Assembly: GCA_903840935.1 (NCBI GenBank)
Contig: CAIMHT010000062.1
Span: 1-44,269, forward strand
Direction of reading: 5' to 3'
DNA: 44,269 nucleotides
Source: an uncultured Chlorobiaceae bacterium
GTDB lineage: Bacteria > Bacteroidota > Chlorobiia > Chlorobiales > Chlorobiaceae
Position numbers and translations under genes: made by a program. This document shows, piece after piece, positions 25,402 to 34,989 of this stretch. Positions within the stretch are counted from its first letter, which is position 1; each line of letters opens with the position of its first letter. The notes beneath the pieces are model-generated. The model saw only the letters and a list, made by a program, of their open reading frames with translations. It searched no databases and was not told where the DNA came from.

Positions 25402-27258
25402 CTATTTGTTGCGGTAGGAGGCATACTCCTGAAGGCTCTTGACTCCGAACTCCTGGTGGCGGATGCAGTCGATAGCCTGTACCGATGCTTCTGCAGCCTC
25501 AATGGTGGTGACAAAGGGGACATTGCTCAGCACTGATGCTGCTCCTATGGCCTCCTCATCGTGCAGTGCTTTTTCACCCCTTGGCGTGTTGATGACAAAG
25601 TTGATCTTGCCATGCTTGATGATGTCGAAAATGTTCGGGCGTCCCTCTTCGCCTACCTTGAAGACCTTCTTGCACTCAATGCCGTTCTCTGTCAGGAAGC
25701 TGTGGGTTCCGGCTGTGGCAACCAGATCAAAGTCCATGCGGTAGAGCGCTTTGGCAATAGCAAGAATGCGCGGATTTTTATCCAGATCGTTGACGCTGAT
25801 AAAGACCGCACCGGAGAGGGGAAGATGCATGTTTGCCGCCTGGTAGGCCTTGGCAAAGGCTTCCGGAAACTCGTTGGCAAGGCTCATGGCTTCGCCGGTT
25901 GAACGCATTTCGGGGCCAAGGTAGACCCCTGATTTGACAAACTTGGAGAAAGGGAAGACTGGTTCCTTGATGGCCATGTGCTTCATGCCAAGTTCGTCGC
26001 AATCCTTCAGGTCATATTCCTTGCGCAGGTCGCTGAGCTTCTCACCCAGCATTACGCGGGTGGCGATTTTCACAACCGGGATAGCAGTTGCTTTGCCGAC
26101 AAACGGAACGGTCCGGCTGGCTCTCGGATTGACCTCAATCACATAGACGCTCTCATTCTGTACAGCATACTGAATGTTCATCAGGCCGACAACCTTCAGG
26201 TTTTTTGCCAGTGTGCGGGTATAGGCCTTCATGGTGGCGATGACCTTCGGGCTGATGTCGTAGTAGGGCAAAATCGAGGTAGAGTCGCCGCTGTGAATGC
26301 CTGCGGCCTCAACATGCTGCATGATGCCGCTGATAACGCAGTCCGTGGTGTCGGCAAGAGCATCAATATCGAACTCAACGGCGGTTTCAAGAAAACGGTC
26401 GATAAGCAGCGGATATTTTTCAGTAATAAAGAGCGCCTGGTCGATATACTCTTTCAGCGAGTCGTCGCTGTAGACAATTTTCATGGCTCGTCCGCCAAGC
26501 ACGTAGCTTGGTCGCACCAGGGCAGGGTAGCCGATTCTTTTGGTGATCTCCCGCGCCTCATCAAAGCTGATGGCTGTTCCATATTCAGGATGGGGAATCT
26601 GAAGCTCTTCAAGCAGCGCACCGAATTTCTTGCGGTCTTCCGCCAGATCGATTCCTTTTGAAGAGGTGCCGAGAATGGTAACACCAGCCTCATGAAGTTT
26701 TGCAGAGAGTTTCAGTGGCGTCTGGCCTCCAAAGCTGACAATAACACCGAGAGGCTTTTCATGCTCTATGATGCGGATGGTGTCTTCAAAGGTGAGCGGT
26801 TCAAAGTAGAGTTTGTCGGCTATATCGTAATCGGTCGAAACCGTTTCGGGATTACAGTTGACCATGATCGTTTCATAGCCAGCCTCCCTGAGGGCGAAGA
26901 CCGCCTGCACACAGCAGTAGTCAAACTCAATTCCCTGGCCAATCCTGTTCGGGCCGCCTCCGAGAATAATGACTTTTTTCCGGTCAGAAGAGACCGACTC
27001 GTTCTCGTCCTCGTATGTTGAGTAGTGATAAGGCGTTTTTGCATCGAATTCTGCCGCACAGGTATCGACGGTTTTAAAGACTGATTCAATGCCGTATGCT
27101 CTTCTCAGCGCCCTTATGGATGGCTCTGAAGTATTAAATATGGTAGCAAGCTGAAAATCGGAAAATCCGTTCTGTTTGGCCCTTAAAAGCCACTCTTTTG
27201 GGAATTTTCTGGAAAGGTCAGTAACCTCCTGCGTCAGGTCGGAAGCTTGAATGGTCAT
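25402..27258 (-). CDS. carB: Carbamoyl-phosphate synthase large subunit, C-terminal half (split CarB)
   Basis: The 618-residue protein equals only the second half of CarB (about 1070 in E. coli). Residues 1-90 resemble the end of the oligomerisation domain. They are followed by the second ATP-grasp domain: KKVIILGGGPNRIGQGIEFDY, VNCNPETVSTDYD, VSFGGQTPLKL, RPSYVLGGRAM and VIEVNPRASRTVPF. The C-terminal regulatory domain (about 480-618) includes ATAGTHSFLTENGI and VINTPRGE. This half makes carbamoyl phosphate from carbamate. The N-terminal half must be encoded elsewhere, as in other organisms with split carB. The frame is intact and starts at an ATG without a ribosome site. Confidence 0.93.
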   Translation of the reverse strand: MTIQASDLTQEVTDLSRKFPKEWLLRAKQNGFSDFQLATIFNTSEPSIRALRRAYGIESVFKTVDTCAAEFDAKTPYHYSTYEDENESVSSDRKKVIILGGGPNRIGQGIEFDYCCVQAVFALREAGYETIMVNCNPETVSTDYDIADKLYFEPLTFEDTIRIIEHEKPLGVIVSFGGQTPLKLSAKLHEAGVTILGTSSKGIDLAEDRKKFGALLEELQIPHPEYGTAISFDEAREITKRIGYPALVRPSYVLGGRAMKIVYSDDSLKEYIDQALFITEKYPLLIDRFLETAVEFDIDALADTTDCVISGIMQHVEAAGIHSGDSTSILPYYDISPKVIATMKAYTRTLAKNLKVVGLMNIQYAVQNESVYVIEVNPRASRTVPFVGKATAIPVVKIATRVMLGEKLSDLRKEYDLKDCDELGMKHMAIKEPVFPFSKFVKSGVYLGPEMRSTGEAMSLANEFPEAFAKAYQAANMHLPLSGAVFISVNDLDKNPRILAIAKALYRMDFDLVATAGTHSFLTENGIECKKVFKVGEEGRPNIFDIIKHGKINFVINTPRGEKALHDEEAIGAASVLSNVPFVTTIEAAEASVQAIDCIRHQEFGVKSLQEYASYRNK

Positions 27259-27335
27259 GCAATTTTGATCAGGTTTAAGGTGCTTCAGGGCAGAGCTGTA
27301 AAGGAAAAATTCACCTTTTATATGAAAGCCGCTGC

Positions 27336-27363
27336 ATTATACAAAAATGCCGATGCTTCTCAA
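27336..27363 (-). promoter_or_regulatory. Candidate sigma-70 promoter for carB
   Basis: On the minus strand a perfect TATAAT (27341-27336) lies 16 bases from TTGAGA (27363-27358), a near-consensus -35. Transcription would start near 27330, about 70 bases before the carB ATG at 27258. The -35 overlaps the hairpin loop of the plus-strand leader of ribBA, so the two divergent signals share DNA. Confidence 0.5.
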
Positions 27364-27398
27364 AGCATCGGATTGCGGCTCGCGATGCTTCTTTTTTT
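27350..27398 (+). promoter_or_regulatory. Attenuator-like leader upstream of ribBA
   Basis: Three segments can pair in two exclusive ways. Segment 1 CCGATGCTT (27350-27358) pairs perfectly with segment 2 AAGCATCGG (27363-27371) over a 4-base loop. Segment 2 also pairs with segment 3 CGATGCTT (27383-27390) over a 12-base loop, and segment 3 is followed by C and seven T residues (27392-27398). The 2-3 pairing is a terminator; the 1-2 pairing would prevent it. It ends 85 bases before the ribBA start. It does not look like the FMN riboswitch. Confidence 0.6.
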
Positions 27399-27483
27399 GC
27401 CTCATGAAAATGGTTCAGGATTTTTTTTACATTACCATCTCTTCGTCTCTTCTCTGTCTTGCAAAAAGGTGTAATAAAGGGGT

Positions 27484-28743
27484 ATGGATAAAAAGAATTT
27501 CGATACGATTGATGCTGCGCTTGAGGATATTCGCCAGGGAAAACTGGTCATTGTCATTGATGACGAGGATCGTGAGGATGAAGGCGATTTTATTGGCGCT
27601 GCCGACCGCGTGAGCTATGATATGATCAATTTTATCACGAAGGAGGCGCGGGGTCTTCTTTGTGTGGCGGTTACCATGGAGCGCGCCAAAGAGTTGCAAC
27701 TTGATCCTATGGTGCAAAGAAACACCTCCCAGCACGAGACCAACTTTACCGTATCGGTTGATGCAATTGCCGAAGGTGTAACCACCGGCATTTCAGTCTA
27801 CGACAGGTTCATGACCATCAAAATGCTTGGTGATCGCGCTTCGAAAGCTGACGATTTTTCCCGTCCCGGTCATATTTTCCCCCTCCGGGCTATGGATGGT
27901 GGTGTTCTCAGGCGTGTTGGCCATACAGAAGCTGCGGTTGATCTTGCCCGTCTTGCGGGTTGCAGCCCGGTCGGATTGCTCTGCGAGATTCTCAATGATG
28001 ATGGCAGCATGGCAAGGCTTCCGGAACTGATCAAGCTGAAGGCGAAGTACGGCCTGAAGCTTATTACCATCAAGTCACTTGTTGTCTATCAGATGCAGCG
28101 CAATAAACTGGTGCATCGGGCGGTCGAATCGAGACTGCCGACCGTGTACGGGGAGTTCAGGCTGATCGCCTACGAATCGTTTACCGACCAGCAGAACCAT
28201 GTCGCTCTTGTGAAAGGGGATATTACCACGGACGAGCCGGTTCTTGTCCGGGTTCATTCGCAATGTGCTACCGGCGACACCTTTGCCTCCCTGCGTTGCG
28301 ATTGTGGCAATCAGCTCGCTTCTGCCCTCAGCATGATTGAACAAGAGGGACGCGGTGCGCTGGTTTATCTTATGCAGGAGGGACGGGGTATTGGCCTGAT
28401 CAATAAACTGAAAGCCTATAATCTTCAGGACGAAGGGTTTGATACAGTCGAAGCCAATGAACAGCTTGGATTCAAAGCTGATTTGCGCGACTATGGTATT
28501 GGAGCACAGATTCTCAAGGATCTTGGTGTGCGCAAAATGAAGCTGATGACCAATAATCCGAAAAAAGTGGTCGGTCTTGAGGGGTACGGCCTTGAAATTG
28601 TTGAGCGTATTCCGCTTGAGATTGCCTCAAACCCCATGAATCAACTCTATCTCGACACAAAGCGCGACAAGCTTGGCCATATTCTTGGCTGTTCATGTAC
28701 GGCAGAGAGCGCTCATTTTGAAAAAACACCAACCAACCCGTAA
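27484..28743 (+). CDS. ribBA: Bifunctional DHBP synthase / GTP cyclohydrolase II
   Basis: The protein joins the two entry enzymes of riboflavin synthesis. Residues 1-200 are DHBP synthase (RibB), with [18 protein letters not shown], the THE-type motif region [15 protein letters not shown] and [12 protein letters not shown]. Residues 205-405 are GTP cyclohydrolase II (RibA), with [21 protein letters not shown] giving the zinc cysteines, [20 protein letters not shown] and [15 protein letters not shown]. At 419 residues it is full length. It has AAGGGG just before the ATG. It follows an attenuator-like leader and lies 29 bases upstream of glyA, so the two may be co-transcribed. Confidence 0.96.
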   Translation: MDKKNFDTIDAALEDIRQGKLVIVIDDEDREDEGDFIGAADRVSYDMINFITKEARGLLCVAVTMERAKELQLDPMVQRNTSQHETNFTVSVDAIAEGVTTGISVYDRFMTIKMLGDRASKADDFSRPGHIFPLRAMDGGVLRRVGHTEAAVDLARLAGCSPVGLLCEILNDDGSMARLPELIKLKAKYGLKLITIKSLVVYQMQRNKLVHRAVESRLPTVYGEFRLIAYESFTDQQNHVALVKGDITTDEPVLVRVHSQCATGDTFASLRCDCGNQLASALSMIEQEGRGALVYLMQEGRGIGLINKLKAYNLQDEGFDTVEANEQLGFKADLRDYGIGAQILKDLGVRKMKLMTNNPKKVVGLEGYGLEIVERIPLEIASNPMNQLYLDTKRDKLGHILGCSCTAESAHFEKTPTNP

Positions 28744-28772
28744 ACTTCCGTCAGGAAAAGGAATGAGAGACG

Positions 28773-30089
28773 ATGGATACCGATATCCTTCAAGTGCAGG
28801 ATAAAGAGCTTTTTAATGCAATTGCCAGCGAAATGGTGCGGCAGACCGAAACGCTTGAACTGATCGCTTCTGAAAACTTCACCAGCCGTGCGGTCATGCA
28901 GGCGTGCGGATCGGTGATGACCAATAAATACGCCGAAGGGTACCCTGGCAAACGCTATTATGGCGGTTGCGAATATGTCGATGTAGCTGAAAACCTCGCT
29001 CGCGACCGGGCCAAAAAGCTCTTTGGCTGCGACTATGTCAACGTGCAGCCCCACTCCGGTTCAAGTGCCAACATGGCGGTTCTTTTTGCTGTACTGAAAC
29101 CCGGCGACCGTATCATGGGGCTTGATTTGTCGCACGGAGGCCATCTGACCCACGGAAGCTCGGTCAATTTTTCCGGCCAGATGTTCGAAGCGCACTCCTA
29201 TGGTGTCGATCGCCAGACGGGCTGCATTGACATGAACAAGGTTGAGGAGCTTGCCCTGCAGGTTCGGCCGAAACTTATTATCTGCGGTGCAAGTGCCTAT
29301 TCACAGGGTTTTGATGTCAAGGCATTCAGGGCAATTGCCGACAAGATAGGCGCCTTTTTGATGGCTGATATTGCTCATCCTGCCGGGCTGATTGCGGCCG
29401 GTTTTCTCGGTGACCCCATTCCGCACTGCCATTTTGTGACCACCACGACCCACAAGACCCTTCGTGGTCCGAGGGGTGGCATGATTATGATGGGCTCCGA
29501 CTTCGAAAATCCCATGGGCATTACCATCAAGACGAAGAGCGGTTCACGGCTGAAAATGATGTCTGAGGTAATGGATGCTGAAGTGATGCCGGGCATTCAG
29601 GGCGGCCCCCTCATGCACATCATCGCCGGCAAGGCGGTTGCTTTCGGTGAGGCGCTTCAGCCTGCCTTCCGCGACTATGCTGCCCAGGTCATCAAAAATG
29701 CTGCAGCTATGGCGGCAAAGTTTATGGCTCTTGACTATAACATTGTCAGCGGTGGTACCAAAAACCATCTCATGCTGCTTGACTTGCGCAACAAGAACGT
29801 TACCGGCAAGGTTGCCGAGAACCTGCTGCACGCGGCAGGCATAACCGTCAATAAGAATATGGTGCCTTTTGACGACAAGTCGCCCTTTGTGACGAGCGGC
29901 ATCCGCATCGGCACCCCGGCTATGACGACAAGAGGGATGCAGGAAGCCGACAGCACCCTTATCGCAGAGCTTATCGACAGGGTTATCTCGTCTGCTGAAA
30001 AGGCTGATTCCCAGGAGGTTTGTCGCACTGTTCGAGAGGAGATCAAGGCGCTTTGCCTGCGTAACCCTATCGAAGGGTATAGCGTATAA
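28773..30089 (+). CDS. glyA: Serine hydroxymethyltransferase
   Basis: GlyA interconverts serine and glycine and supplies one-carbon units on tetrahydrofolate. The 438-residue protein has [66 protein letters not shown] and the PLP-lysine motif [14 protein letters not shown], all in family order. AAGGAATGAGAG upstream of the ATG gives a plausible ribosome site. The gene starts 29 bases after ribBA on the same strand. A GC-rich hairpin follows the stop, then the convergent dnaG. Confidence 0.97.
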   Translation: MDTDILQVQDKELFNAIASEMVRQTETLELIASENFTSRAVMQACGSVMTNKYAEGYPGKRYYGGCEYVDVAENLARDRAKKLFGCDYVNVQPHSGSSANMAVLFAVLKPGDRIMGLDLSHGGHLTHGSSVNFSGQMFEAHSYGVDRQTGCIDMNKVEELALQVRPKLIICGASAYSQGFDVKAFRAIADKIGAFLMADIAHPAGLIAAGFLGDPIPHCHFVTTTTHKTLRGPRGGMIMMGSDFENPMGITIKTKSGSRLKMMSEVMDAEVMPGIQGGPLMHIIAGKAVAFGEALQPAFRDYAAQVIKNAAAMAAKFMALDYNIVSGGTKNHLMLLDLRNKNVTGKVAENLLHAAGITVNKNMVPFDDKSPFVTSGIRIGTPAMTTRGMQEADSTLIAELIDRVISSAEKADSQEVCRTVREEIKALCLRNPIEGYSV

Positions 30090-30103
30090 GCTGTTTGACC
30101 ACA

Positions 30104-30130
30104 CTCCCTGCATCTGAATGGTGCGGGGAG
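30104..30130. terminator. Hairpin between convergent glyA and dnaG
   Basis: CTCCCTGCA (30104-30112) pairs with TGCGGGGAG (30122-30130), nine pairs with one T-G wobble, around a 9-base loop. It sits between two convergent stops, where it could close both transcripts. No T-tract follows, so it may protect 3' ends rather than stop the polymerase. Confidence 0.45.
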
Positions 30131-30149
30131 AATCGGGTAAAAGGATCAC

Positions 30150-32045
30150 TCAACTGTTTTCAAGGATGGTTGTTATCATCTTTTTGAGATCACGCGAGGT
30201 TTTCTGGATTTTTTTATCGAGCACAATCTTCTCCCTCAAAAGCTCAATTTCGCGCTCGGTATCGTTTTCAAGACGAATGCTTTCGGTGAGCCGGTTTTTC
30301 TGGCTGATCAGCGGTTCCAGAATAAGGTTTTTGAATGCGTCAAGGAACATTGCAAGGCACCGTTTTGCGTTATCGGCGTGGACATTGGATTGTTCGAGCC
30401 ACTTTTTGCTGACAGGCTGCTCAATCAGCAAGCCGAATGCAAGATCCCTTGATTCGGGATGGCTGAACAAACCGATCTCTGTCGTAATGTCTATTCTCTC
30501 TTCAGGATTGTCGGCAATGGACTGGTAGCGGCGGATAAGATGCGCAAAAATTTGCTGCGCCACCCGGTGTGGCAATTCCAGCATCTCTTCATGTGAAGCT
30601 GCAAATTCGAGCACGGTATTTCCATACAAGGTGCTTTCAAGCAGCGATTTCAAAAAGGTCTTTTCGAGTACGGAGAGCTCTGCCTCAGGCTTGTGTGGCG
30701 GAGAAACATCTTGCCGGCTTTCGACCGCCGATCTCTTTTTTTCCTCTTCGGCCTCTTTGCTTCCCAGAAGCTCCTTGAGAGCGAAAAGAGTGATATCAAG
30801 TTTTTTTGACAGTTCCTGCAGATAGAGTTCCTGGCGGATATGGTCGGGAATCAGGGCAATCGTCTGTACCATTGTCCTGATCGCTTTTGCTTTTATCTCG
30901 GGTTGCTCGAAATTTCCCGATTCATTAAAGAAGCGGAGTTGAAAATCCAGAAACGAAAGCATTTGCTCTTCAGCGAACTGCAGAAATTGTTGACCTCCTT
31001 CACGACGCACAAAACTGTCGGGATCGTCACCTTTTGGAAGCATGATGACGAAGGGAGTGAGGTTTTCAGCAAGAAGGATATCGATTCCGCTCATCATTGA
31101 CTTTTGACCCGCAGGGTCGGCATCATACATGAAGAGCACGCGGCTGGTGTAACGGGTCAGAATTTTTGCCTGGTAGCGGGTCAGTGAAGTGCCGCACGAG
31201 GCCACAGCATTGGTCAAGCCGGCCTGGTGCAGGGCCAGAACATCCATGTACCCTTCAACAAGTATAGCGGTCTCTTTTCGCCGGATCTCGTTTTTGGCCG
31301 CGTGAAGTCCATAGAGAAGTTTTGATTTTTCAAAGAGCTTGCTCTCCTGTGAGTTGAGATATTTTGGTGCTTGACTATCCTTCTCAAGGGTACGCCCTCC
31401 AAAGCCGACGACCTGGCCGCCAACAGAAAAAATGGGAAAGATCACCCTGTTGCGGAAGGTGTCATACCATGAGTTTCCCTGTTTTTTTGCTGTTATGAGG
31501 CCGAGATCAACCAGGTGTTCCTGCGCAATGCCTGCCCGTTTTGCTTCGGTAAAGAGATGATCCCAAGCGTCGGGAGCATAACCGAGGCCGAAGCTTTTGA
31601 TCGTTTTTTCCGTCAACCCCCGCTCAGTTTCAAGGTAGGAATAACCGGCTTTTCCCTCACCGCTTGCCAGTTTTCCATAAAAGAACTTCGCCGCCCAGCG
31701 GAGGGTTTCGGTCAGGCTCTCTTCATGTGCCGATTTTGGCTCTTTTTTTTCGGTAAATCGGGTGAGATCAAAGCCTGATCGCCGGGCAACCAGTTCAACC
31801 GCTTCAGGAAAGGAGAGCTTTTCCATCTCCATCACAAAAGAGAAGATGTTGCCTGCCTTGCCGGTTGAAAAGCACTTGTATATTTGATTATCTGGAAAAA
31901 TAAAAAATGAGGGGGTTTTCTCCACCGTAAAGGGAGAGAGCGCCTTGTAGTTGCGTCCAGAAGGCTGAAGTTTCAGGTAATCAGAGATAACCTCAACAAT
32001 GTCTGCCGTATGGCGAACCTCGTCAACAATTGCGGGAGGGATCAT
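30150..32045 (-). CDS. dnaG: DNA primase
   Basis: DnaG makes the RNA primers for replication. The 631-residue protein has an N-terminal primer-recognition domain, the catalytic core with VVGFGGRTLEKDSQAPKYLN, the TOPRIM motifs ILVEGYMDVLAL and LFMYDADPAGQKS, and a helical C-terminal DnaB-binding region. In ordinary DnaG the N-terminal domain binds zinc through CPFH and CFGCG motifs. Here the matching segments are LSPFTVEKTPSF (residues 36-47) and KCFSTGKAG (57-65), so three of the four ligands are Ser37, Thr40 and Thr61, with only Cys58 kept. The rest of the domain is well conserved, so it probably folds without zinc. The frame is intact. Confidence 0.95.
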   Translation of the reverse strand: MIPPAIVDEVRHTADIVEVISDYLKLQPSGRNYKALSPFTVEKTPSFFIFPDNQIYKCFSTGKAGNIFSFVMEMEKLSFPEAVELVARRSGFDLTRFTEKKEPKSAHEESLTETLRWAAKFFYGKLASGEGKAGYSYLETERGLTEKTIKSFGLGYAPDAWDHLFTEAKRAGIAQEHLVDLGLITAKKQGNSWYDTFRNRVIFPIFSVGGQVVGFGGRTLEKDSQAPKYLNSQESKLFEKSKLLYGLHAAKNEIRRKETAILVEGYMDVLALHQAGLTNAVASCGTSLTRYQAKILTRYTSRVLFMYDADPAGQKSMMSGIDILLAENLTPFVIMLPKGDDPDSFVRREGGQQFLQFAEEQMLSFLDFQLRFFNESGNFEQPEIKAKAIRTMVQTIALIPDHIRQELYLQELSKKLDITLFALKELLGSKEAEEEKKRSAVESRQDVSPPHKPEAELSVLEKTFLKSLLESTLYGNTVLEFAASHEEMLELPHRVAQQIFAHLIRRYQSIADNPEERIDITTEIGLFSHPESRDLAFGLLIEQPVSKKWLEQSNVHADNAKRCLAMFLDAFKNLILEPLISQKNRLTESIRLENDTEREIELLREKIVLDKKIQKTSRDLKKMITTILENS

Positions 32046-32344
32046 GCGCCTGTTTGTCTGAAATATTGTTGCAGGAACACGTGCTTTTTTTCCTTGAATG
32101 ATCGATTACTGTTGACAAATTACCAGCTTATTTACTAACTTCACACTTTGTAACCTTGAAATCTTGACCGGGTTTTGGTGGTAAGCTTTTTTTGAGGCTC
32201 AGGATCGGATGCCGGGTTTTCATTTATCCTGTTTTTATGTGGCGGTTTTATATGTTTTCAAATCTGCATCACAGTATAGCAAATTGCAGAGTGGTTCATA
32301 ACGCTTCGTTAATCTATAAGAATAGTCAAAAAAAATAAGAGTCT
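32046..32344. other. Intergenic region between divergent dnaG and exbB
   Basis: These 299 bases separate divergent genes. A TTGACA at 32112-32117 on the plus strand is followed at 18 bases by TAACTT, a weak -10, which would leave a leader of about 200 bases before exbB. No Fur-type palindrome, small gene or RNA was recognised. The promoter call is weak. Confidence 0.35.
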
Positions 32345-33091
32345 ATGAAACAGGGTTTTTTTACGGGGATACTCATTGCAGTAACCTACGCGGTCTCTCT
32401 GGGCTTCTATGTCTGGATGGGCACTACTCCGCCGGAGTCGATCTTTCATGCTATATGGAAAGGCGGTCCGGTTGTCTCCGTCCTTATGGCGCTTATTTTG
32501 ATGCTGGTTGCCTATATCGTCGAACGGATCATTGCCCTGAACAAAGCTGCGGGAAAGGGAAATATTCCGGAATTTGTGCGGAGCCTCAAACAGGATATCG
32601 ACAACGGCTCAATTGATCAGGCCATTGCCAAGTGTGACGATCATCAAAGCTCTCTTGCCGCTGTTCTGCGCTCAGTGCTTCAACGCTATAAAATGCTTGT
32701 CTCCTATAACGTCACTGACCGCGAAAAAAAGATCAGTGATATGGAAAAGGCTGTCGAGGAGGCCACGGTCATGGAAATGCCGCTGCTCGAAAAAAACCTT
32801 GTAGCCATATCCACCATAGCCTCCATATCCACCATGGTCGGTCTTCTTGGAACAACGCTTGGTATGATCCGTGCCTTTGCGGCCATGGCGACCAGTGGTG
32901 CACCTGATGCCGTGCAACTTTCGCTTGGTATCTCCGAGGCGCTCTTTAATACCGCGATCGGCATTCTTGGCGGTATTATGGGCATTGTTACCTATAACGT
33001 ATTTACCAGCAGGGTTGATCGTTTCAGCTACATGATTGATGAGGCGGCCTTTTATATTATACAGACTCTCGGAACCGGTAAACCGGAATAA
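32345..33091 (+). CDS. exbB: Biopolymer transporter ExbB (MotA/TolQ/ExbB family)
   Basis: ExbB forms the proton-conducting inner-membrane motor core that energises TonB. The 248-residue protein has an extra N-terminal helix at about 8-26, a second at about 42-62, then a cytoplasmic domain with KAVEEATVMEMPLLEKNLVA, and two C-terminal helices containing STMVGLLGTTLGMIRAF and ISEALFNTAIGILGGI. The last two motifs are the MotA_ExbB signature. The gene opens a tight set: exbD follows 6 bases after its stop, then a second exbD and tonB. AAGAG precedes the ATG. Confidence 0.93.
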   Translation: MKQGFFTGILIAVTYAVSLGFYVWMGTTPPESIFHAIWKGGPVVSVLMALILMLVAYIVERIIALNKAAGKGNIPEFVRSLKQDIDNGSIDQAIAKCDDHQSSLAAVLRSVLQRYKMLVSYNVTDREKKISDMEKAVEEATVMEMPLLEKNLVAISTIASISTMVGLLGTTLGMIRAFAAMATSGAPDAVQLSLGISEALFNTAIGILGGIMGIVTYNVFTSRVDRFSYMIDEAAFYIIQTLGTGKPE

Positions 33092-33097
33092 ACGCTG

Positions 33098-33631
33098 ATG
33101 TCGAGAATAAAGGCTAAACGGGTCGGGTTCCGGATCGATATGACGCCGATGGTGGACGTCGCATTTCTTCTGTTGACCTTTTTCATGCTGACCACCAAAT
33201 TTCGTCCTCCCGAGGTTGTAAAAATTGATCTACCCTCATCTCATTCGCAGGTGAAGCTTCCTGAGTCAGATGTTTTGACGGTGACGGTTGGTGGCGACAA
33301 CACCTTTTTTATGGGGGTTTCCTCACAGCAGTCGAGGGTAAAAATTTTTAATTCCGTGGTCAAACCCAAGCTTCAGAAAGCAGGGTTCAGTGCGATCGCT
33401 GTTGCGGATTCCCTGAAAAAATTCAAGCTTGCCGAAAATTTCAGGGTTGAACGCGATGAACTCGACCGGTTTGTTGTCATGGCTCGCTTTGCCGACCAGA
33501 AACTTCGTCCGGTGATACGCGCTGATGCCAATGCCGGTTTTGACGCCGTGAACCATGTCATCAAGGTGTACAAAAAGGCAAATATGCTCACCTTCAACCT
33601 CATTACCGTGCTTGAAAGGGAGGTTCACTGA
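33098..33631 (+). CDS. exbD: Biopolymer transport protein ExbD, first copy
   Basis: ExbD proteins have one N-terminal membrane helix with an essential Asp and a periplasmic domain that works with TonB. Here [18 protein letters not shown] at about residues 14-31 holds Asp20 at the proton-path position. The 177-residue protein is longer than standard ExbD (about 140), because the periplasmic part has an added middle stretch at about 85-130. The C-terminal core [20 protein letters not shown] matches the family. Its TGA shares a base with the ATG of the second exbD (33629-33631), so translation is coupled. Confidence 0.92.
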   Translation: MSRIKAKRVGFRIDMTPMVDVAFLLLTFFMLTTKFRPPEVVKIDLPSSHSQVKLPESDVLTVTVGGDNTFFMGVSSQQSRVKIFNSVVKPKLQKAGFSAIAVADSLKKFKLAENFRVERDELDRFVVMARFADQKLRPVIRADANAGFDAVNHVIKVYKKANMLTFNLITVLEREVH

Positions 33632-34155
33632 TGGGTGTTGTTGATTCTCCAAATGGACGCCGTTCTCAAAAAAAAGGGAGAAAGCATTCAAAAAGGATCG
33701 GGTTTCATCTCGACATGACACCGATGGTTGATGTGGCATTTCTTTTGCTGACCTTTTTTATGCTGACGACAACCTTTTCAAAATCCAATACGATGGAGAT
33801 CAATATTCCACCGGAAAGGGCTGAAGTGAAGGTTGCCGAGTTAAACGTGATGACACTCAGGGTTGCCGATAACGTTATGGTCTATTGCTCGCTGGGCAAA
33901 GAAGCTCCCCGGAAAATACCTCTCTACGATACCCGCGACAGCCACCAGTTGGCCTTGAGCAGCGAGTTGCGCCAGCTCATCAGGCAACAGACGGCGGCAA
34001 ATGCAAAACTGGTCATTGTCGTCAAGATCAGCGAAAAGGCGAAGTACAAACATCTGGTTGATATTATTGACGAACTGAACCTTATGAAAATCGACCGGTT
34101 CAGTCTGGATGACTATACAGATCAGGATGCAGTCGAAATACAAAGGGCTATTTAA
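33631..34155 (+). CDS. exbD: Biopolymer transport protein ExbD, second copy
   Basis: This second ExbD has a basic N-terminus ([15 protein letters not shown]), the membrane helix [18 protein letters not shown] with Asp34, and a periplasmic domain ending in [22 protein letters not shown]. It is 174 residues. The helix is almost identical to that of the first copy, but the periplasmic parts differ strongly, so the two probably form a mixed pair rather than being redundant. Its ATG overlaps the first exbD stop. tonB follows after 33 bases with its own ribosome site. Confidence 0.92.
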   Translation: MGVVDSPNGRRSQKKGRKHSKRIGFHLDMTPMVDVAFLLLTFFMLTTTFSKSNTMEINIPPERAEVKVAELNVMTLRVADNVMVYCSLGKEAPRKIPLYDTRDSHQLALSSELRQLIRQQTAANAKLVIVVKISEKAKYKHLVDIIDELNLMKIDRFSLDDYTDQDAVEIQRAI

Positions 34156-34188
34156 TCAGGAGAGGAATCAGAAAAGGAGTTCGTTCAG

Positions 34189-34989
34189 GTGTCTTCAAAA
34201 CTTGATAACATGCATCATCAAGCTCGCAGGAAAGCCCTTTCTTGGTCTTTCCAGGAGGAGTTTCTTGATACCGATCGTTTACGGCAGTTGTCGTACGGCA
34301 ATCTTGTGCTTCGCCGTCAGGCACATCTTTTTCTCAGCCACGGGGTCATTACGGCCATCGTGCTTCTTGGCATATTCTGGCTTGTCACGGCCAACTGGCA
34401 GAAACTGGTTTCATTGACCGGGTTGTTCGGCAATGATGACAAACCCATGATTGAGTGTTATGAAGTGGTGACCAGTGTGACGCAGCTTCCGCCGCCCCCT
34501 CCGCTTGATATCCCCGAACCGGTTCCGGTAACGCCGTCGTCTACAGCAACTCCTGCACCGCCCAATGTCGGCAAAATCAAGCAGGTCAGCCAGGATGAAG
34601 CGCCCAAGCAGCAGACTCTTGCCACACAGAAAGAGCTGAAACAGGCGATACAGTCAGGTTCAGGAAGTGGAAGTGGCTCTCCGGGTGATGAGGTGCCGCT
34701 GTTTGTGCCTTGTGAAAAAATGCCCGGTTTTCTCGACCAGAAAAAACCCGCCTATCCTGAGATGGCAAGAACTGCGGGTATTACCGGAAAGGTTTTTGTC
34801 AGTGTTCTTATTGGTGAAGATGGTCGCCCCATCAAGGCAAAGGTTATGAAGCGCATCCCGGCTGACTGTGAAATATTCGATGCCGTTGCCCTCAAGTCTG
34901 TGATGGAGTCGAGATACTATCCCGGCATTCAGAACGGCAGCCCCATAAAAGTGTGGTTTACCGTCCCGATCCGTTTTCAGCTCGACTAA
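34189..34989 (+). CDS. tonB: TonB-family energy transducer
   Basis: TonB links the ExbB/ExbD motor to outer-membrane receptors. The 266-residue protein starts at GTG 34189, with AAAAGGAG 9 bases upstream. A cytoplasmic N-terminus of about 50 residues leads to one helix (about 52-70, [18 protein letters not shown]). A Pro-rich periplasmic stretch ([15 protein letters not shown]) and a Gly/Ser run come next, then the C-terminal TonB domain with [19 protein letters not shown] and [19 protein letters not shown]. The layout is that of Bacteroidota/Chlorobi TonB proteins. The stop overlaps the convergent DUF3098 gene by 4 bases (CTAA). Confidence 0.92.
   Translation: MSSKLDNMHHQARRKALSWSFQEEFLDTDRLRQLSYGNLVLRRQAHLFLSHGVITAIVLLGIFWLVTANWQKLVSLTGLFGNDDKPMIECYEVVTSVTQLPPPPPLDIPEPVPVTPSSTATPAPPNVGKIKQVSQDEAPKQQTLATQKELKQAIQSGSGSGSGSPGDEVPLFVPCEKMPGFLDQKKPAYPEMARTAGITGKVFVSVLIGEDGRPIKAKVMKRIPADCEIFDAVALKSVMESRYYPGIQNGSPIKVWFTVPIRFQLD

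Noticed and set aside
25978-26661. Plus-strand frame of 227 codons
   Set aside because: Antisense to carB, whose motifs are intact on the minus strand.
27247-27474. 75-codon plus-strand frame before ribBA
   Set aside because: It overlaps the three-segment leader and carB start, has no family character, and is better explained by the regulatory structure.
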